Shown in pieces: positions 34,939-42,091 of a stretch of DNA of 64,000 bases (positions are counted from its first letter, which is position 1; every line of letters starts with the position of its first letter). A program made the position numbers and the translations under genes. Below the pieces are notes generated by a model. The model worked only from the letters and a program-made list of their open reading frames with translations. It was not told the origin of the DNA and did not search any database. This DNA comes from Candidatus Thorarchaeota archaeon (GTDB lineage: Archaea > Asgardarchaeota > Thorarchaeia > Thorarchaeales > Thorarchaeaceae): positions 49,117 to 113,116 of the forward strand of contig SDNP01000003.1 in NCBI GenBank assembly GCA_004524445.1. Reading direction: 5' to 3'.

Positions 34939-35184
34939 ATGGACATCATCAATCGATTCCTAGGATTATTTGGTATCAATAGAACAGCAATGACCGGGGC
35001 CATGAGTGAGAAATCGGATCTGAAGGCCCAAATCGATTTTCTCAGGAATAGGCTCTTCATGAAAATAACAGGACGACGATTAACATCTCATGATATCAGC
35101 AGTCTGTCCCGCAATCAAAAGAATCTCGATAACTTGCACAGACTCTCTCCAGCAAGAAGACTAAGGAGAGGCACCCTAGAATAA
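34939..35184 (+). CDS. Small hypothetical basic protein (weak)
   Basis: 81 residues, MDIINRFLGLFGINRTAMTG..., with a hydrophobic start and an Arg/Lys-rich helical body (LKAQIDFLRNRLFMKITGRR ... SPARRLRRG). No family is recognised and no good ribosome binding site is seen. It fills an otherwise empty 550-bp gap between rli1 and the YkgJ gene. The remaining bases 35185-35318 show no gene. Confidence 0.4.
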   Translation: MDIINRFLGLFGINRTAMTGAMSEKSDLKAQIDFLRNRLFMKITGRRLTSHDISSLSRNQKNLDNLHRLSPARRLRRGTLE

Positions 35185-35332
35185 GCCCTATGACTCTCAG
35201 CACGGGATGATGACAGCAGTAGAGGGGAAAATACGCCTCATCAGCGTGATGACCGATAAACCGCAATCTGACCGTACTTTGTGAAATCAGAGAGGGAATG
35301 TATTCTGCTACAATATCTGGAGGTTTGACAAT

Positions 35333-35743
35333 CTGAGTCCTTTTCGATGCAATCATGATGGGTCATGTGATAGAGTCAGGCTGTGTTGCATAGATACAGA
35401 GATGACTTTGACGATGGCAGATATTAACCGAATCAGAAGATTGGGATATGATCCTGATGACTTCATGAAGATTGCAGAAGACGGATTCGCTGAGCTTCGG
35501 AATATTGATGGTTGTTGTTACTTTTATGATGTTGAATCTGCAAGCTGCAAGGTTTATCAACACAGACCCGAGGGCTGCAGGTATTACCCGATTGTATATG
35601 ACATGGCTTTAGAGAAATGTGTTGTTGACAATGAGTGCCCGTCTGGCTCAACCATATCACAAGATGAGATTGATTCGATCTGTCTGGTGGTTAAGAGACT
35701 TGTAGAAACGTTAGTGAGTGAGGCAAGGAATGTTGAGAGATAG
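35333..35743 (+). CDS. YkgJ-family cysteine cluster protein, probable CTG start
   Basis: 136 residues if it starts at the CTG at 35333, which follows a strong GGAGGT (35319-35324) by 8 nt. The first conventional start is the ATG at 35402. That would delete the leading cysteines of the YkgJ motif, seen upstream in the same open frame as SPFRCNHDGSCDRVRLCC. The rest of the motif follows: GCCYFYD, ASCKVYQHRPEGCRYYP and KCVVDNECP. There is no ATG, GTG or TTG in frame between 35333 and 35402, and a TGA lies at 35282. YkgJ proteins bind zinc or Fe-S; function unknown. It overlaps the PHP gene by 14 bp. Confidence 0.78.
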   Translation: MSPFRCNHDGSCDRVRLCCIDTEMTLTMADINRIRRLGYDPDDFMKIAEDGFAELRNIDGCCYFYDVESASCKVYQHRPEGCRYYPIVYDMALEKCVVDNECPSGSTISQDEIDSICLVVKRLVETLVSEARNVER

Positions 35744-36587
35744 GGCAGATTTGCATCTGCATTCGAATTATTCGGACGGAGTTCAAAGCCCGACTGAGAT
35801 CATCAGAAGCGCGGAGAAGATCGGATTAGCGGGCATAGCTCTGACTGACCATGATACCCTGGACGGGCTCAGTGAGTTTATGACTGCAACAACATCGAAC
35901 TCTTTGAAGCGAGTTCCTGGTGTCGAAATCAGCACTGAGACGGACGGACGTGAGGCGCACGTATTAGGGTATCATGTTCCGGAGAAACCTGTGATGCTCC
36001 TCAAGGAGCTACATAATCTTGCAAGAGCGCGGCAGAGAAGGATTCCGAAGATGGTAAACAAACTCCAAGAGCTTGGGTACGATATTAGTCATGCTGAAGT
36101 TCAAAATGCGCTTCGCAATGCGTCGAGCCCGGGGAGACCCCATGTTGCCAGACTGCTCGTAAAGAAAGGATTGGTAGATTCTGTGGAGGAAGCATTTGGC
36201 AAGCTTTTGGGGGCAGGAAAACCCGCATATGTTAGGAAGGAAAGGATGGATACAAAGAGGGCGATCCTACTATTGAGAACGGAAGGAGCTGTACCCGTTC
36301 TCGCCCATCCGCTCACTATTCCAAATGCTAATCTTAGAGAACTCTTCATTGAACTATTGGGAATCGGACTTGAGGGGGTTGAAATCGAATATGATTATGG
36401 TCATCTTGATGTGAAACGGAAGAAGAAAGATGTAAGAGATGCTATGGAGGGTCTGGACCTGATAGTAACTGGTGGAAGTGACTCACATGGTGAACCCTCC
36501 CACGGTCATATCGGAGATGTCACAGTGCCTGTATCGGTCATTGATGAGTTACATGAGGCAGCCAGGCGGATAAGAAAAAGTGGGTGA
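35730..36587 (+). CDS. PHP-domain phosphoesterase (TrpH/RNase AM-like)
   Basis: 285 residues from the ATG at 35730, with GAGG 6 nt upstream; a GTG at 35718 is the alternative. Metal-binding PHP motifs: DLHLHSNYSDG, ALTDHDTLDG, GVEIST, SPGRPHVA with insert ~130-190, VLAHPLTI and GGSDSHG. Close relatives hydrolyse 3',5'-nucleoside bisphosphates or trim RNA 5' ends. It is embedded between YkgJ and Mut7-C genes with overlaps on both sides, an arrangement consistent with an RNA metabolism operon. Confidence 0.9.
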   Translation: MLRDRADLHLHSNYSDGVQSPTEIIRSAEKIGLAGIALTDHDTLDGLSEFMTATTSNSLKRVPGVEISTETDGREAHVLGYHVPEKPVMLLKELHNLARARQRRIPKMVNKLQELGYDISHAEVQNALRNASSPGRPHVARLLVKKGLVDSVEEAFGKLLGAGKPAYVRKERMDTKRAILLLRTEGAVPVLAHPLTIPNANLRELFIELLGIGLEGVEIEYDYGHLDVKRKKKDVRDAMEGLDLIVTGGSDSHGEPSHGHIGDVTVPVSVIDELHEAARRIRKSG

Positions 36588-36595
36588 GCCTCATC

Positions 36596-37084
36596 ATGGA
36601 TCGCTTCATTATCGACGCAATGCTTGGCAGACTCGCACTCTGGTTAAGGCTTGCAGGTGTCGACACAATATATGAAACAGACCTCGAAGATGATAGAATA
36701 ATAAAGATAGCTGCATCTGAAAACCGAACCATTCTCACCTCTGATGCCAACCTCAATCAAAGAGCAATGAAAGAAGGAGTCCAAAGCATGTTGGTGAGAG
36801 GGGCAGTGGACTATAGAATTGCGAAAATATTCCATGAATTCAACATTTCGCCGGAAGTGGATCCTGATGAGGCGAGATGCTCAAAATGTAATGGAGAGCT
36901 CGTAAAGATATCTACAGACGAAAAGAGCAAGATTCGCGAGTTCGTGCATAAACAGACCTATGACCACTATGACGTTTTCTGGTACTGTCCTGATTGTGAT
37001 GCAGTATATTTCCAGGGGGGTTATTGGGATAACATTCAGAAATACATGGAACATATCTCCCGACTAATGGAGGCCATGGACTAA
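36596..37084 (+). CDS. Mut7-C RNase-domain protein with zinc ribbon
   Basis: 162 residues from the ATG at 36596, with GGGTGAG 8 nt upstream; a GTG at 36584 overlaps the PHP stop. The PIN-like Mut7-C fold shows IDAMLGRLALWLRLAGVDTIYETDLEDD (catalytic Asp near start), RTILTSDANL and SMLVRGAVDY. A zinc ribbon follows, with CSKCNGEL and WYCPDCDAVYF, and the tail has the typical GGYWDNI motif. Probable ribonuclease. Third gene of YkgJ-PHP-Mut7-C. Confidence 0.88.
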   Translation: MDRFIIDAMLGRLALWLRLAGVDTIYETDLEDDRIIKIAASENRTILTSDANLNQRAMKEGVQSMLVRGAVDYRIAKIFHEFNISPEVDPDEARCSKCNGELVKISTDEKSKIREFVHKQTYDHYDVFWYCPDCDAVYFQGGYWDNIQKYMEHISRLMEAMD

Positions 37085-37105
37085 GCTGAGATAGAGAACA
37101 GGAGC

Positions 37106-37558
37106 CTATTCTATTTCGCGAACTGAGATGTTGTATTCGATGGGGATGCAGTCCTTTGTTGAACGTGTTAATGGACAGTATTTTTTTGCCTGTTCAATGC
37201 AACGCTCACCGAGGTAAAGATCATCCTCAGCAACAACTACTTCTCCAGTGATTTCGAATTTGGAGATCGAATAGCCTGAACCATCGAATTGAACCAGCAA
37301 CCTCCCATGAAGATTGAAAGAAATGAGATTGAGATTTGACATTCGCTGGATATCGAGAAATGTATTGTTGATACAACCCAAAATCCCTGCAATGAATAAT
37401 CTATAGGGGCACAAGCCTTGACCTCTACCACCGTAAACCTTGGGAGTATCGAAGATTAATTCATTATCCCGCAGTGTGGCTGTGCCTCCCGTCTTTCCAT
37501 CCCACTCAGTACTGGCCATATACTCCATTTTTTCTGGATATTTAGACTTGAGATTCAT
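37106..37558 (-). CDS. OsmC/Ohr-family peroxiredoxin-like protein
   Basis: 150 residues from the ATG at 37558, with GAGGAC upstream; the open frame continues 42 codons further but overlaps the divergent dehydrogenase promoter. OsmC fold: YRLFIAGILGCINNTFLDI with the first Cys on the central helix and AKKYCPLTRSTKDCIPI with the second (CPL) near the C-terminus. The pair fits thiol-dependent reduction of organic hydroperoxides. Starts lie 125 bp from the divergent dehydrogenase. Confidence 0.85.
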   Translation of the reverse strand: MNLKSKYPEKMEYMASTEWDGKTGGTATLRDNELIFDTPKVYGGRGQGLCPYRLFIAGILGCINNTFLDIQRMSNLNLISFNLHGRLLVQFDGSGYSISKFEITGEVVVAEDDLYLGERCIEQAKKYCPLTRSTKDCIPIEYNISVREIE

Positions 37559-37682
37559 AGGGAGGTCCTCGGATGGGGCGATTCCCGCTAGAGCATAAGC
37601 ATTTTGGTTGATACGATTTGCTAGCAAGTCATTTAAACCAGATGGGTCGTCCTTCCCATGTGTGAATGCGATGGGTCGGCGC

Positions 37683-38714
37683 ATGAAAGCTGCAATGTTC
37701 TACGATATTGGAGATGTACGATACGAAGAAACAGATGTTCCTCAAATTGGAAGAGGTGAACTGCTTATTCGTATCGGGAAGGCATTGACCTGTGGGACAG
37801 ATGTTAAGACCTACAAGAGAGGACATCCACTTCTCCTGAGAAAGACTCCAGCTTTGTTTGGTCATGAATATGCTGGTGTAGTTGAGGAAACGGGGGAAGG
37901 TGTGGAGCAATTCGAACCAGGAATGAGAGTTGTTGCGACGAACTCGGCACCTTGTGGAAGTTGCTTTTTTTGCAAAAGAAATAGTCCAAATCTCTGCAAG
38001 CAACTCAAGAATACCCTGGTGAATGGAGCATTTGCAGAATACATCCGGGTTCCTGAACCGGTTGTTAAATGGAATACGCACCAGATACCTGATTCTCTAC
38101 CATTTGAACAAGCGGCATTAACAGAGCCCCTTGCATGCGTAGTTCATGGAATAGAAGAGGCGGGCATAGAAGTTGGGGACACAGTTGCCGTCATTGGAGC
38201 CGGACCAATAGGGCAGATGTTGATCATGCTCGCTAAAAAGAGAGGTGCATCTACTGTAGTTGCTTCAGACCTAGCAGAACTTAGACGCAGTATGGCAACC
38301 AAGGCGGGCGCAGACATTATTATTGATCCAGCAAGGACAAACCCAATCGAAATTGTCAGAGAAGAAACCTCTGGATACGGAGCAGATGTTGTAATAGAGG
38401 CGGTCGGTCTTCCTAGCACTTGGGAACAGGCAGTCAAGATGACCAGAGATGCAGGAACAACGGTTCTCTTCGGGGGTGCTGCCACAGGCACTACGTTTGA
38501 GGTGGATACAGGACGCTTCCATTACGGACAGCTCACCATTAAGGGAGTCTTTCATCTGAAGCCAAAGCATGTGGAGCAAGCATTAAGCCTGCTGAAAGCA
38601 GGGGATATAGACACGGATATCTTGATTTCAGATGAGATGCCGCTCAGCAGAATTACTGACGCGTTGGAGATGATGGGAGAAGGCAAGAGTATGAAAATTG
38701 CAATTCTTCCCTGA
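37683..38714 (+). CDS. Zinc-dependent MDR dehydrogenase (sorbitol/threonine dehydrogenase-like)
   Basis: 343 residues from the ATG at 37683 (MKAAMFYDIGDVRYEE); 25 upstream codons in the open frame are not conserved-looking. Catalytic zinc ligands are present: C in ALTCGTD, HE in LFGHEYAG and E in LTEPLAC. The structural-zinc loop CGSCFFCKRNSPNLC is complete, and the NAD(P) Rossmann motif is VIGAGPIGQM. It is thus a true zinc polyol or amino-alcohol dehydrogenase, unlike the MDR at 28247. The Toprim gene follows with 25 bp spacing or an overlap. Confidence 0.9.
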   Translation: MKAAMFYDIGDVRYEETDVPQIGRGELLIRIGKALTCGTDVKTYKRGHPLLLRKTPALFGHEYAGVVEETGEGVEQFEPGMRVVATNSAPCGSCFFCKRNSPNLCKQLKNTLVNGAFAEYIRVPEPVVKWNTHQIPDSLPFEQAALTEPLACVVHGIEEAGIEVGDTVAVIGAGPIGQMLIMLAKKRGASTVVASDLAELRRSMATKAGADIIIDPARTNPIEIVREETSGYGADVVIEAVGLPSTWEQAVKMTRDAGTTVLFGGAATGTTFEVDTGRFHYGQLTIKGVFHLKPKHVEQALSLLKAGDIDTDILISDEMPLSRITDALEMMGEGKSMKIAILP

Positions 38715-38739
38715 TGATTCGTTGAAGGAGCAGGATTCA

Positions 38740-39171
38740 TTGGAATATCGAAGCGAAGAAAAACTCGATGAGAATGAGCGGGAACTCATCGATCTTTTTA
38801 GTTCATTAGATGAAAGGTTTGAGCCAATGGTAGTCCTAGTGGAGGGGAAGCGAGATGAGCAGGTTCTAAGAGATCTTGGAGTTAAAGCACCAATAATCCG
38901 TACTCAGTCTTGGAGAAGCAGGGTACAGCTATTCAGGCATATTGAGAGAATGGTCGAAAATAAGCGGGGCGTTGTTATACTAACAGATTTTGATAGAGAG
39001 GGCAAAGAAATCAAAAAAGAAATTGCCAAAGAATTGCAAATTCTGAAGATTCCATTATTGACACAAGCACGGAGAGAAATAGGAAAAGCAATGGGAAATT
39101 ATCGTTGCATAGAGGAACTGGTTGCGCTGTTCAAGAAGAAAGATTCTCCGGTACCTGCAAGTGACCTTTGA
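38740..39171 (+). CDS. Small Toprim-domain protein (RNase M5/primase-like)
   Basis: 143 residues from TTG 38740, chosen because AAGGAG lies 9 nt upstream; TTG 38698 and TTG 38722 are alternatives. The Toprim core is complete: the Glu strand MVVLVEGKRDEQVLRDLG and the DxD strand VVILTDFDREGKEI, followed by a helix and LLTQARREIGKAMG. These small archaeal Toprim proteins are related to RNase M5 and OLD-type nucleases, acting on rRNA or DNA. Its 3' end overlaps the convergent hydrolase gene by 41 bp. Confidence 0.82.
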   Translation: MEYRSEEKLDENERELIDLFSSLDERFEPMVVLVEGKRDEQVLRDLGVKAPIIRTQSWRSRVQLFRHIERMVENKRGVVILTDFDREGKEIKKEIAKELQILKIPLLTQARREIGKAMGNYRCIEELVALFKKKDSPVPASDL

Positions 39172-40963
39172 GAAGTTGCCAATACTTTCTGAACAAGGAT
39201 TCAAGAATTAACATTACTGGAACTGCAAGAAGCAGGAGAAATGTTGCAGGTCCGGCATATACTGTCAATAACTCTCCAGAAACAGCAAATACTCCAGCGA
39301 AAAAGAAGTATGCAATTGATAGAGCAATCAAAAGGGGAATCCAGACAATGACCGTCAATTGCAGCGGTATCCCGTGACGCGTAGATGACAATGCAATGAT
39401 GAGAGAAAACAGAATGATGATGAGAGAGAGAAACCATCCGCTCAAACCAAGGAAATTCCCAAAAATCTCCATGAAATCCAACAGGGAGATTTCAACTCGC
39501 CCACTGATTCCAAAGTAAGGAAGTAGAAAACCGGATACCATCATGACGATACCGACAAGGATGGGGAGTTCTCTGACTGTTTTTGCTAGGGTTGGATGCC
39601 ACCCCGTCATCTTACTAATTGCAACTAGTCCCAACCCAGACAGTAGGCTAATGAGAGGGACGATGAAACTCCCGCCTCGAGCAATATGAATCCCTGATGA
39701 GGTATAGATGATGCCGTCCCTCATTCCACTCACAAAGAAAGAGATTTTTCCTATGTGAGTTGGAACTAAGTCAAAGATGAAACCATTGGGGGTTTTTTCC
39801 ATCTCAGATATTTGCCAAGGTGATCCAGGATCACCCGTCCGCCAACATACACTCAATGGCAAATCTGAAGTAACGTTAGCGGATATCCTCAAGGTCCAGC
39901 CATAGATTGAAATCTCTTCTCTTTGAGTAACAGTAATTGTTGGGTATTCCTCATCGTTTGCAAAGATGGAATTAACCCACTCTATGATCACAGAAGTCCA
40001 AGTGGGGTCAATGAAATGACCTGAATTAGGTAACAAACTCAAAGTGAGCGGAGCAGATATTGCATGAATCGTATCATGAACGCATAATAGAGGAAAGAAT
40101 GGGTCATTGGTACCCGCAAACATAAGCACAGGGGTTGTGAGTTGCCTAGCATATGCAATTGGATCGAACCATTTGATAGCGTCATTTATTGTCTTTGAGT
40201 CCAGTTTTTCATCAGGAAGAAACAAGCTATTCAGGAATGTCCCGGAACGAAGAGATTCATTTAGATTACCTGCTGCAATCATTGGCACCGAACCATCAAC
40301 TCGTTCATCTATGGCTGACAGAATAATAGACTGGATTCCACCCATAGAGCCTCCAGCAACAATCACATCTGAAACAAAGGGGAGTGAATCCAATAGAGTC
40401 ACAGCTCGGGCTGCTGACCATACAGAGTGATAGAGATGAGCAGACTCGGGACCGGAAGATACATCCAAAAAAGTATCGGAGTTCAGAGGAGGATAGGCAG
40501 TAGATTCTCCAGAATCAGGTGCGTCAATTGCCATGGCAATGATTCCAGCTGCTGCAAGGTCATTCATTATTCCCATGAAGGTGGAGGAACTGCTACCGTA
40601 CCCATGAAGGATTAGGATAGCAGGATGAGTTCCGGTTTGATTCGCTTGTCTGGCGACCGTCGAATGTATTCTTACTTCAATCGAATTAATCTCATCGCTT
40701 CGGTAGGTGAATTGCCACCTTTCAAGAGCTACTTGCGTTGATTCTGTTTCATGGATGATGACCGAAGTTGATATGTTAGTAATATCAAGTGGCTCATCTT
40801 CTGCCGGCCCGAGATCCCAAAAGTCGGTTTCATGATAATCGGAGGATGCAGGTAGAGAATGCCGTATCGGATATTGATTCCCAATCCAGAATATTAGGGA
40901 TATCACTGAACCAAGAAAGACGAGTAGGACTAGGGTCAATGCTGCTGCTTGATTTCTGTTCAT
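39131..40963 (-). CDS. Membrane-anchored alpha/beta hydrolase with C-terminal polytopic domain
   Basis: 610 residues. An N-terminal membrane helix (~7-28) leads to an outside alpha/beta hydrolase. The oxyanion region is ILHGYGSSSS (~118), the nucleophile elbow GGSMGG (S206), with an acidic residue in AGTNDPFF and His in NSGHFIDP. A beta-sandwich segment follows (~335-430), then about five membrane helices (~435-595). Acetylxylan-esterase/CocE-like peptidases and esterases are the nearest fold relatives. It sits 17 bp downstream of the ABC ATPase gene and is the last gene of the FtsX operon, so it probably acts at the envelope with that transporter. Confidence 0.8.
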   Translation of the reverse strand: MNRNQAAALTLVLLVFLGSVISLIFWIGNQYPIRHSLPASSDYHETDFWDLGPAEDEPLDITNISTSVIIHETESTQVALERWQFTYRSDEINSIEVRIHSTVARQANQTGTHPAILILHGYGSSSSTFMGIMNDLAAAGIIAMAIDAPDSGESTAYPPLNSDTFLDVSSGPESAHLYHSVWSAARAVTLLDSLPFVSDVIVAGGSMGGIQSIILSAIDERVDGSVPMIAAGNLNESLRSGTFLNSLFLPDEKLDSKTINDAIKWFDPIAYARQLTTPVLMFAGTNDPFFPLLCVHDTIHAISAPLTLSLLPNSGHFIDPTWTSVIIEWVNSIFANDEEYPTITVTQREEISIYGWTLRISANVTSDLPLSVCWRTGDPGSPWQISEMEKTPNGFIFDLVPTHIGKISFFVSGMRDGIIYTSSGIHIARGGSFIVPLISLLSGLGLVAISKMTGWHPTLAKTVRELPILVGIVMMVSGFLLPYFGISGRVEISLLDFMEIFGNFLGLSGWFLSLIIILFSLIIALSSTRHGIPLQLTVIVWIPLLIALSIAYFFFAGVFAVSGELLTVYAGPATFLLLLAVPVMLILESLFRKYWQLLKGHLQVPENLSS

Positions 40964-40980
40964 TTATCCCCGCACCGCAT

Positions 40981-41994
40981 TCATACAGTGCTTCCGCAGT
41001 TGGGGCATATGAATTTGCCTTGTGGTATCTCTTCCCCACAGACTCTGCAGGTAATGACCTTTTTGACCCGCATAGTGTCACTCATATCCTCTTTGTGTGG
41101 CACGAGAATGAATCTATCATCTTCAAACGAAATTCTGAATTGTGATGGGTTTCCAGCCAACTCAAGAAGATCAGTTGGCATGGGCAACCTGTAGTTGTTA
41201 TCAAGCCTAACGACCCTCGTGGCTCCAAGAGTGTCAAGGTCGATGCCCATTCGATGGAATCCCGAAACGATGCCGTCGCGTATCTCCACCGTGATGTCCG
41301 CCATTGAGGCGACCTGCTGGCTGTGGGTTACAATAAAGAATGATGTCCCAAGGGTATCATTCAGTTCCTTGAACAACTCCAAAATCCGTTGAGCTGTTTC
41401 AGGGTCAAGGTCGCCAGTCGGCTCATCGCATAAAACTAAGCCCTTCCCTTCTGTATCTATTAGGTTTACAAGTGCACTGGCAATGGCCACTCTTGATCGC
41501 TCACCGCCACTCAAGGTGGTGGCTTTGTTCCGTTTTCTCTCTTCTAAGCCAACCAATTTAATCAATCGATTGACACGGTCAGTTCTAACCTTCTTAGGAA
41601 CACCAGCGATTCGAGCGGCAAGTTCTACATTTTGCCATGCATTGAGATGAGGCAGCAGATTGTTAACTTGGAACACAAAACCAATGAAAGAACGCCGTGC
41701 CTCGGTAAGTACACGTTCAGGGATCTTGGTGATATCCTTACGGAGATTAGCCCAGTACACCTTTCCAACTGTGGCTTTTGTTATTCCTCCGATGATATTT
41801 GTCAATGTAGTTTTGCCTGAACCGCTTGGTCCGACCACACACATTATCTTCCCTTCAAGAATTTGCAGAGACACACCACTCAGTGCAACAGTTTCTAATT
41901 CATTTGTCTTGTAAATCTTATAGACGTTCTCAGCGCTGACAACCACATCATCAGGATAGTCACTGTAAATGTCGATTTCCTCTGCAGTTGTCAT
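40981..41994 (-). CDS. ABC transporter ATPase with AbrB-like and zinc-ribbon C-terminal extension
   Basis: 337 residues from the ATG at 41994. The LolD/MacB-type ABC cassette (~10-235) has Walker A VVGPSGSGKTT, the Q-loop GFVFQVNNLLPHL, signature LSGGERSR, Walker [14 protein letters not shown] and switch VTHS. Beyond the usual end, residues ~255-300 resemble a SpoVT/AbrB-like swapped hairpin (VRLDNNYRLPMPTDLLELAG). The tail is a zinc ribbon with CRVCGE and CPNCGS. Such a tail is unusual for a MacB-like ATPase. It drives the adjacent FtsX permease (gene ending 42092). Confidence 0.9.
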   Translation of the reverse strand: MTTAEEIDIYSDYPDDVVVSAENVYKIYKTNELETVALSGVSLQILEGKIMCVVGPSGSGKTTLTNIIGGITKATVGKVYWANLRKDITKIPERVLTEARRSFIGFVFQVNNLLPHLNAWQNVELAARIAGVPKKVRTDRVNRLIKLVGLEERKRNKATTLSGGERSRVAIASALVNLIDTEGKGLVLCDEPTGDLDPETAQRILELFKELNDTLGTSFFIVTHSQQVASMADITVEIRDGIVSGFHRMGIDLDTLGATRVVRLDNNYRLPMPTDLLELAGNPSQFRISFEDDRFILVPHKEDMSDTMRVKKVITCRVCGEEIPQGKFICPNCGSTV

Positions 41995-42091
41995 ATGAAC
42001 ATCAATCCACACCCATCTTGGCTTTCAGATAAGGTTATTGAGCTAAGCATTCTGCACATCTTTGCTTCTTTATCCATTCTTTGCATGTTAA

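Noticed and set aside
35096-35356. Minus-strand ORF of 86 codons opposite the YkgJ leader
   Set aside because: It overlaps the proposed YkgJ start and promoter, has no family resemblance and no ribosome binding site.
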